This document shows positions 56,641-64,000 of a DNA stretch of 64,000 nt, piece after piece. The notes beneath the pieces were generated by a model. It was not told where the DNA came from and did not search any database. It saw only the letters and a list, made by a program, of their open reading frames with translations. The translations under genes were made by a program, and so were the position numbers. The DNA comes from Bemisia tabaci (taxonomy: Eukaryota; Arthropoda; Insecta; Hemiptera; Aleyrodidae): contig NC_092800.1 of NCBI RefSeq assembly GCF_918797505.1, forward strand, positions 5,208,001 through 5,272,000. The letters are read 5' to 3'. Each line of letters begins with the position of its first letter. The first letter of the stretch is position 1.

Positions 56641-59600
56641 GTAGACCTTACCTAAGGATACAAATTTAAAACTTGTTCCCTTACATTTAACCAATCAAAA
56701 AGATCAATTCTCAAAACTCTCAAAAGTTTCGAGACTCTACGAACTGGCCTTTTCATGCATATGTTTTTCAGAAACGCAGATCTTACAGAGTACAGATTCG
56801 TTTAACTGTTAAATTTTTGCAGATTTTATAGATTTGACAATGTTCATATTGCGTTTAAAAGGAAAACGCCAGTATGAATAAATCCAAATAGCATCCCTTG
56901 TTGTAAGTAGCCCCACTTCCCGAGCCACAAAGTGCCGGGAAAATCCGATGTAATAAAAGTTTCTTGAACCCGCAACATAGTCCAAAGGTCCTTTTCCTGA
57001 AAATACATATCCTCATGAATATTTCACTCCAACAAAAGAAATATCTAGTGTGCGGGACGAACTCTGAACTTAACTCAATTCAATTCGCTTCCATTCTTCC
57101 CGCCAGAAGGATTTATTGCTCTCAATTAAAAGGTTTGGGCATTTGAAGTATCGGTGAATGAAAAGCTCCCGTTTCGACTCCCTCAGTCTGCAAGTTTATT
57201 TTGTAATTAATTTTATTTTTTCCTCTTTCCCGCGTTTTTCTCGCATACAGTCACATCGAAGTTTTTTCCCACTTCGTGTCATTTTTACTCCCAGTCTCCT
57301 TTCCGTTCCTTTTTTATCTACGGGTTCTCTCTCGAAATTTATTGCGCGCTTATCGAAATGAAAGTTTTCTTTTATGAAACTTTTAAGTAAGAAATCCGTT
57401 GATTTATTACGGAGCGGGCTCCCAAACATTTTAAGTTATTTATAAACTGTGAGCCTGGAAAAAATTGTGTCTTCGCCGAGGAAAACTTCGTACATTTTCC
57501 TATAGATAGTGGGAAGTCAAGGGCTGATAAGTGCGTGTATAATGTCGTGTAGAGATATTTTGAACCTCGGAAAAAGATAACGCTAAATACCGATGACTTT
57601 AGGGGTTGAAAGGACTGCACTAATAAAATGCTGGACGCGCTATCCTTGATAGCGTCCTGTTATCAAGATTAATTCGGTGCGCATAAGCTCTGTTGCTCCT
57701 CCGAGTCCTGGATCAGTGAAGCGCGATTCTCCTCATGCCATAATTATTACTACCCTTGATCACCAGGCGTTGTAGTTCCTTCGTAAAATGTTGTAGTTTG
57801 ATTGCAAAAAAAAAAAAAAAAAACTGCAAAAAGTTGCAATTTTTTTTGCAATGACATCGCCATTTTTTTTATTATACCGGATCCCAAACGTCTTGCTCAA
57901 ATCACTGGTCACTGTTTTTAAAGGACGCATTATAGTATCTTCTTTTCTTATCAGAAAGAAGATACTAAAAATTCCTCAAGGCTCCTCCAAAACATCTCAC
58001 TGGCTTGGTAGCAAAATATGATATCAGATGAAAATTAAAAATTAACCATTTGAAAATTACTATATTTTCAATATAAAATCATTCGTTAGAAAAAGTTACA
58101 GGTGGTTAAATCTATTTTTCAGATATAATCTCTCTTGAAATACTTGGTCTTCGTCCTTATTTCCACGTTACTAACTAGATGTGCTCACGAAAATTTCAAA
58201 GTGTTCTTTAATGCAACGCTTTATAAGAAGAACTGCGCGATTCATTTGGGCTAGACCTTTTTGTAGACCAATTATTTTATTGGAAAGAAGAAAATGTATG
58301 TTTCAAGAGATTGCCCCACAGTTCTACAAATTAAACACTGGTAGATAGAAAACTATTATTTTGTTGTGTCCTTTCCACGAGATTTATCCACCAAATCACA
58401 AAATTTGTGATACATGCAGTTGACAGTTATACTTTACTTATTTTATTTTTGTATGTTGCACGAGATGGTCATAAAATCTCCAAGAAAATCTCCAGATCCT
58501 CAACAATGTTTTGCTGCACAACAAAACTAGACAAAAAAAATTGGAAGAGATAAGTGAAACCAGAATAAATAATTTGATGACATATTTCCAGTAATTCAGT
58601 TGAAATTCATATGGAATCATACCTTTTTGTAATTCAAGTAACATTTATATGGCTATAAATTTTGGAAGATCCTAGAGTATAAGTAAACATCAATCATCTC
58701 AATTTGGTCTCTGAATCCCCAAATCATTATTTTTTGCCACAGTCGTATCCAGAGATCGTCCCGGTCATTTCTGTTTTATATAATATTTGTATTCATAATT
58801 TTTAATATCAATGAGTAATATTCCGAAAATATGCCTGAAAATTCCTGAATTTGATGCCGAGTCTTTAATTTAAGCCCTTTGAAGAATGTGAGGCACCCAT
58901 TGAAGCTTGGATCGCTTCCTGGCCGAAGAGGCATCTATTCAGGTATTTAGTGTTGCAATTGTATGATTTAAAAATAGAAATTTAATGTGGAAAGAAACAA
59001 TAAAACAGACATTTTTTTTACAGAAACATAACATATCTTGGAGCGAAAGATCAGATGGAAACAAGCCCAAAGTGCAGGCGCTCGCGTTGTTGGTATGGGC
59101 CCATCCATCAGGCTCACCCTCCATACATTACCGAGGAGCAGAATAAGAGGAACGACACCCAGTTTATTTTATTTCGCATTCCTTGTTTTTATTTTGCCCG
59201 ATTCTTTGCCCCGCCGCTCTCTTAAGTCGCGGGATTCCCAATTCCCCGAATAATCATAATCGGGATAATATAAAAACGGAGCGAGGGTTTTCATGGGTAA
59301 TGGTTTTAGAGGTACCCAGGGTACAATTTCAGCCGGATCCGACATTCGGTGGATGTAAAGCAACAGGACTCGGTGCAACTTCACTTGAACGTCCTCTTCC
59401 TTTTTTTCCCGCCTTGCCTTTCCTTTGTTTCCTCTTCTTCTTTCACTCTCTTGCAAGGAACATTATTCTCCTGGCAAACTCATACAGCGACCATCAGTTT
59501 TCGTACTCAATATTATCAATCGGAATGTTGACGTGAGATTGGTTAAGCCCAAAGTTTTTTAGTTTTTATTTTTTTTTCTTCGATGAAGCTAAAGAGAGGA

Positions 59601-59656
59601 CGTAAAGTACATACTGAGAGAGAAAGTTCAGCTGAATCAACCGAAAGTATAGCGTT
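56641..59656. other. Gene-free stretch
   Basis: Mostly unique AT-rich DNA; 59040-59450 is GC-richer with overlapping frames of 95 and 117 codons on opposite strands and no domain. Small hairpins at 57630-57650 (GCGCTATCCTTGATAGCG) and 57933-57960 (TATCTTCTTT / AAAGAAGATA). Confidence 0.5.
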
Positions 59657-59866
59657 CACCGAAAAAAAAGTGAAGTTGTTTTAACATTCTGGATGTAAAC
59701 AAAGTGCGCAAGAACTTATAAAATGTTGAATTAGCAGCCGCAGCAGTTGGTTTTACATCTTGGCATTGCTTAAGTAACTGCTGTGGTGGGTAATTCAGTA
59801 TTTTATAAGTTCTCGCACACTTTTTTTGCATCCAGAATGTTAAATTTACTTCACTTTTTTTCGGTT
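59657..59866. repeat. Fold-back element G (about 210 bp)
   Basis: CACCGAAAAAAAAGTGAAGT at the left; ACTTCACTTTTTTTCGGT at the right. Arms of about 70 bp share AACATTCTGGATG and AGAACTTATAAAAT. Confidence 0.88.
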
Positions 59867-61293
59867 TCCTGTACCGGCCGCACTATTCGATTCATGTAAC
59901 GGCACTCCCGGTCCAGGGTACCGTATTCAACCGTGCGCAACCGGTCAAAATCTGCTCAAAGTCACTCTCCCTTCCTATTCTCCACAAAATTGTAAAGGTA
60001 ACACTTGTCAATCGTGGTGGAGGGTCAGAAAAATAATTCGATTTACTGCTTTTTCGTATTTGCTCACGTTTCGTACTTTTTTATTTATTTTTGTATGCTT
60101 TTCTTATTTTTCAGTACTGCCAAGTAGATGAGTCGCCAGAGTATGACGACACGACACGGACATCATCCGAGGGCTACAAATTTGCAATTTGAGAGCCGGG
60201 CGCGGAAAATGAGGAATGGACGCGGTGAGGCCTCACAATCCGCGACGGCCATCTTAGAAAAAGCCGCGCAGTGCCCCCCCCCCCCCCCGCTCCCCCGCCA
60301 TTTTTTCTCACTTGATGAATTGAGTCCCGGAGTAAGTAAATCAGCACCACGGTCAGATTAGATTTATTCCCTCCGCGGCGCGAACGTGTGAGGTCCTTTG
60401 CCGGGCAAATCTCGATAACAAAATAACTAATTTAGACCAATTATCATTCTGCCGACGAGGAAACGAAATCAATTCATTCGCCATCCTGATAAGCGGACCA
60501 GGAATCCAACCCAAGCTCGATGAAATGGTGTCTTTCTGGGGGGCGGAAGAGGGGGGGGCTATGGTTGCCCGGTCACTCCTATGCAAATCTATTTGCGTTG
60601 CGAAGAGGAATTACTCTTGTGCCTCTGAAAGGTCTCTTGAAGGGGGCAAGAGGAGACATGTCAGGGGGATGGAGGTGGTAGGGGAGAGGTAGGTAACGAA
60701 GGGGGAGGCGAGAAGAAAATCTTCCAGCACGGCACAATTTTTCAAAACTGGACGCGAGACGTTGAGGTGGCCGCGAGCGGTGAGATTTATGGGGAGCTGA
60801 CCGTTTTCTATGTACACATACGAGATGCCTGTTGATAACTGCATTTGCTGAGACTTTTATTCGATGTACTTACACGTGTACGATTTTAAAAATTTGGAAA
60901 AGTCGCCTAGATAATATCATTTGCAAATTATTTATTTTGTGCTTGATGTTTATCAAGAGAGAATTTCGATATAAAACTGAAAACGAAATAAGGAAATCAT
61001 TCGTCATAAACTTTGATTCTCTCAATTCTCGAGGCACTTTGTGATACGCGCAACTTTGGAGAACCGCATCATCTATGTGCCGCAACATCTTTTGAGATTG
61101 GTTCGATCTTGAATACAAATCTATCCTACCTTGAAAAAATGCTGACAACGTTATTTCGTGAAGTTTTGCACATTATTTCAATTTTCTAACGCACCGCTAA
61201 AAAAATTGTTTTACCATTGGTCTGATTGGAAAATTAAATTTTGGGATGCCAGGAGTTTGACAATAATTGACAAATAAATTACTTTCACAACTT
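59867..61293. other. Gene-free stretch, 60120-60830 GC-richer
   Basis: Contains a C run of about 16 (60273-60288) and a GC-richer unique patch with no recognisable exon. Confidence 0.5.
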
Positions 61294-61301
61294 TTCCAAG
61301 G

Positions 61302-62258
61302 CATGGCCGGATTCACCTACTTGCCGCCCATGGGCCGCCTGTATTTTGCCGCCCCCTTCTCATTCGTTTTGAAACTCGATAAAAACCATCAAATGAACGT
61401 GTCAGCGGGGGAGGGGTGCATAAGACGCATTTACTCGTGTTGAACACATTTTTTGGGAAAGCCCTGTCAACACTACCAGCAAAAGTTCACGGAACTTTGC
61501 GCGAAAGTTAAGTTCCGTAAACCTATCTCTGTGTGGACAAGGCCTTCCATTCATATGAAATGAACGAAATATTATGAAAGAACAAACATAAATGTGGATC
61601 AATGATTTTAACTTCCGCCACCGCGCCGCGCATACCGCACCGTGTTTGGCGCAATGCGTGAAGTACTCCGACAGGCTTGTAGGCGCTATGCATTTCACGC
61701 CGACCTTTGCTGAACGCACTGTGTTGGACGCAACGCGTGAAGGCAGTCTTGTAGGCGCTATACGTTGCACGCTGACCGCACAGTGTTTGGCGCAATGCGG
61801 GAAGTATTCATGCATTCTTGTAGGCGCTATCCGTTTCACGCTGACCGCAATGACCGCACTGTGTTTGATGCAATGCGTGAAGCATTCGTGCAGTCTTGTA
61901 GGCGCTAATATGTGTCACATGCCGATCGCCGCGCCGAGGGCTTCTCCTTTTCATCTCAAGTCCTCGTTATCATTTCTCTCTAAGTCGCGCCGTTCCAGGC
62001 CAAATTGCGTGTTTGGTCTCTCTCTTAACTCGACTTGTTGAAGGTGCTGTCTCTTGTATCACTAAGAGACGACAAAATTAGAAATTACTATACTCTCAGG
62101 AAATGAGAGATTTTGTCGCCTTTTCTCGTTTGTAATTTTGTTTTTATAAATCCGATTTTTTTTATACCTACACTTTAAAAAATTGCAAATTTTTGCCGCC
62201 CCTTAGATTTGCCGCCATGGGCCGCGGCCCATGTGGCCACCCCCTTAATCCGGCCCTG
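61302..62258. mobile_element. Non-autonomous hAT-type element 2 (957 bp)
   Basis: The left end is CATGGCCGGATTCACC and the right end is the inverse of CAGGGCCGGATTAAGG. Identical octamers TTCCAAGG at 61294-61301 and 62259-62266 form a perfect 8-bp duplication. Subterminal GGGCCGCC / GGCGGC blocks are inverted. The interior is a tandem array (61640-61915) with no transposase. Frames of 145-149 codons on both strands read through the array and are artefacts. Confidence 0.93.
61640..61915. repeat. Tandem array, 69-78 bp unit, inside hAT element 2
   Basis: CTTGTAGGCGCTA occurs at 61676, 61748, 61817 and 61895. Units also share TGTTTGGCGCAATGCGTGAA-like and TTTCACGCTGACCGCA-like blocks. Confidence 0.92.
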
Positions 62259-62266
62259 TTCCAAGG

Positions 62267-63070
62267 TAAGCTCCCTTAAAAATGCTATCAAATTGATAGG
62301 AAACTATACTTGTTGTGTAGAAAAAGGGACGCGGCGGACGGCCACTGAAACAATTGCCTACAAATTAATCGACGGCAATAAACTGCCCTGTCAGGAAGGG
62401 ACCATTCGGGGGCTGTAAAAACCAATTATCTTTCGGTAAAGATTATATCGGAGTGTAATAATTGTATCTCGCAGTGGTTCAAGTACCTACGTTGTTTGTG
62501 ATCTTCTGGCTACTCAAGAGAATTTATGGGCCACGTGGGGGAAACATCCCCTACCGACTTGAAATTTTGACGTATGTATTAGGAAAAAATTCTCTCAAAA
62601 GTAATATGAAGTGCCATTTTTGCTGCCTATTATCTAGACACCCTCAAGTCTCAAAATATTTTTAGATGAACATTATAATCATATATTGTCGTGCTTTAAA
62701 GGAAAGAACGCAACCATACTTCTCAGTGACATTTCCAATCGCAATTCGTATTTTTATGTGGGAATTGTTGAACGTTTTTTGTGAAAAATTTCACCAAGTT
62801 TCTTGTGAAGTTCAGGCAAAATCCATGCAGCAATCTCATGGACAGAAATTTGCCGGTTTATTTTGCATAGAAAGATTATAATTGAGGTAAATTTTGCAAC
62901 CATAAAGAATTTAGTAACGTTCTTTCCCCTGCAATTCTTCTTTATGTCAACCGCTTAAATTTCAAGAGTAATTTGGTATGTAAGAACAAATTTTAGACCA
63001 TGTCTGTTTAGTTTTGGAAACAGAATGTCTAAATTATTTGTAAAGTCCATTAGAATCTACGCGGCAATTA
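62267..63070. other. Gene-free AT-rich stretch
   Basis: Unique; frames of 67-71 codons without domains. Confidence 0.5.
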
Positions 63071-63500
63071 AGGTAATTCGATGGACGCCATATTTTGTGT
63101 CAGAACGGCATGCCATATATCGCATCGATTGGCTCCATTTCTTCAGCTATTCGTCATTTTTCTCGAATTTTGAGATCGCAATACTGTTGTCAGGAGTCTA
63201 AAGCACTTACTTACCAATTTTAACAAAGAAATTCAACGCAATAAAGGCGTGGTTTTTTTAGAGAGAAAACATCGCATTCGATACTGATTTCGAAACTGCA
63301 CTCGAATGCGATGTTTTCTCTTTAAAAAAAAACCACGCCTTTCTTACGTCGAATTTCTTTATTAAAATTGGTAAGTGAATTGTTTAGTCTCCTGACAACA
63401 GAATTCGAGAAAAATGACGAGTAGCTGAAAAAATGGAACCAATCGATGCGATATATCGCATGCTCTTCTGACACAAAATATGGCGTCCATCGAATCATCT
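63071..63500. repeat. Long near-perfect palindrome T (430 bp)
   Basis: The left arm from TTCGATGGACGCCATATTTT to AGAGAAAACATCGCATTCGA is mirrored by the right arm ending AAAATATGGCGTCCATCGAA. Arms are about 200 bp with a spacer of about 20 bp. The left arm has an extra block near 63170 (TTGAGATCGCAATACTG). No target duplication recognised. Confidence 0.93.
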
Positions 63501-64000
63501 CAATAACAACTTATAAATGACCACGAATGGCTATTTTTGAAACGGTTGCCTTGCAACTTTGATAAATGAAGAGGGCTACCATTTTAAAAATATTAATGAG
63601 GAAAGGGCGTGGGATTCCTTATTTTCTTATTAAATGAGATATATTAATTGAAAACCATTCACAAAATCCGACCTCCGAGGATGCCTGAAAGATATGTGGT
63701 CCTCAAGATTTTTTTTCTTTTTTTTAATCCGCGCACACCTGGCATCCCATTCCGCTCCACCCCCGATCCTATTAGAGCGTCCTTCATTTCTTGCGGTCGG
63801 AATTCAGGGGCTAAATTAGGAACGGTGGATTAAAAAGCGATTAGCGCGGAGGGCGGTACGGAAAATAAAAGGGGCGTTGAGAAAAAGTAGCAGCGAAACA
63901 CATAGGCGCAAACGGGGTGGAAAGGGCCCCGGGCCCTGTGGCAGGGGGTGGTCTGAAGGGGTGCGAAAAGTCTCTGTTCTGTGTAGCGAGGCCGGAGTCA
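63501..64000. other. Gene-free stretch to window end
   Basis: AT-rich to 63750, then GC-richer unique DNA; no gene recognised. Confidence 0.5.

Noticed and set aside
61402..62041. Frames of 145 and 149 codons on opposite strands
   Set aside because: They read through the tandem array of the hAT element; repeats simply lack stops.

Overview
The window is eukaryotic, non-coding and repeat-dense. I found no complete protein-coding gene, tRNA or rRNA. Open frames are short, start anywhere, and mostly lie inside inverted repeats. The only recognisable protein homology is a frameshifted transposon gene near 36.2-37.6 kb. Base composition (AT-rich DNA broken by GC-richer unique patches), long homopolymers and dozens of short fold-back elements fit an insect genome. 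Several repeat ends, such as the hAT-like end CAGTGGCGTGGCG and the AGAAAGGAACCAAGCCACAT end, remind me of whitefly (Bemisia tabaci) genomic DNA. That is recollection, not a search result.

Layout. 0-2.1 kb: a 1.8 kb non-autonomous hAT element with about 275-bp internal tandem repeats, inserted in an older MITE. 4-7.4 kb: five MITEs of different families. 7.4-14 kb: mostly unique AT-rich DNA with a MITE nested in a MITE (10.5 kb). 14-15.3 kb: a GC-rich patch, a hAT-type MITE with a perfect 8-bp target duplication, and neighbours. 16 kb: a small inverted-repeat element carrying a hammerhead-ribozyme-like core. 18.4-18.7 kb: a GC-rich island with a CCAAT box and a TATA box, the best promoter candidate. 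18.8-19.7 kb: a doubly nested MITE whose empty site can be read from other copies. 20-34 kb: scattered MITEs, a 257-bp tandem duplication and homopolymers. 35.06-38.19 kb: a 3.1 kb DNA transposon with about 500-bp, nearly identical terminal inverted repeats, a 3-bp duplication and a broken gene for an XPG/FEN-like nuclease plus a CXC cysteine cluster; Academ is my best superfamily guess. 40.14-41.04 kb: 900 bp almost devoid of C on the + strand. 43-48 kb: more MITEs, one saturated with TTACC/GGTAA words. 51.2 kb: a 13-bp minisatellite bounded by inverted repeats, then a cluster of three GC-rich hairpins. 52.6-56.4 kb: three copies of a fold-back family open on both strands. 61.3-62.3 kb: a second non-autonomous hAT element with a perfect 8-bp duplication and an internal tandem array. 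63.07-63.50 kb: a long near-perfect palindrome.

No set of genes works together here. The biology visible is transposon ecology: several non-autonomous families, nested insertions that give relative ages, and elements that carry or generate internal tandem arrays. The GC-richer unique patches could be regulatory DNA of a gene outside the window; this is inference only.
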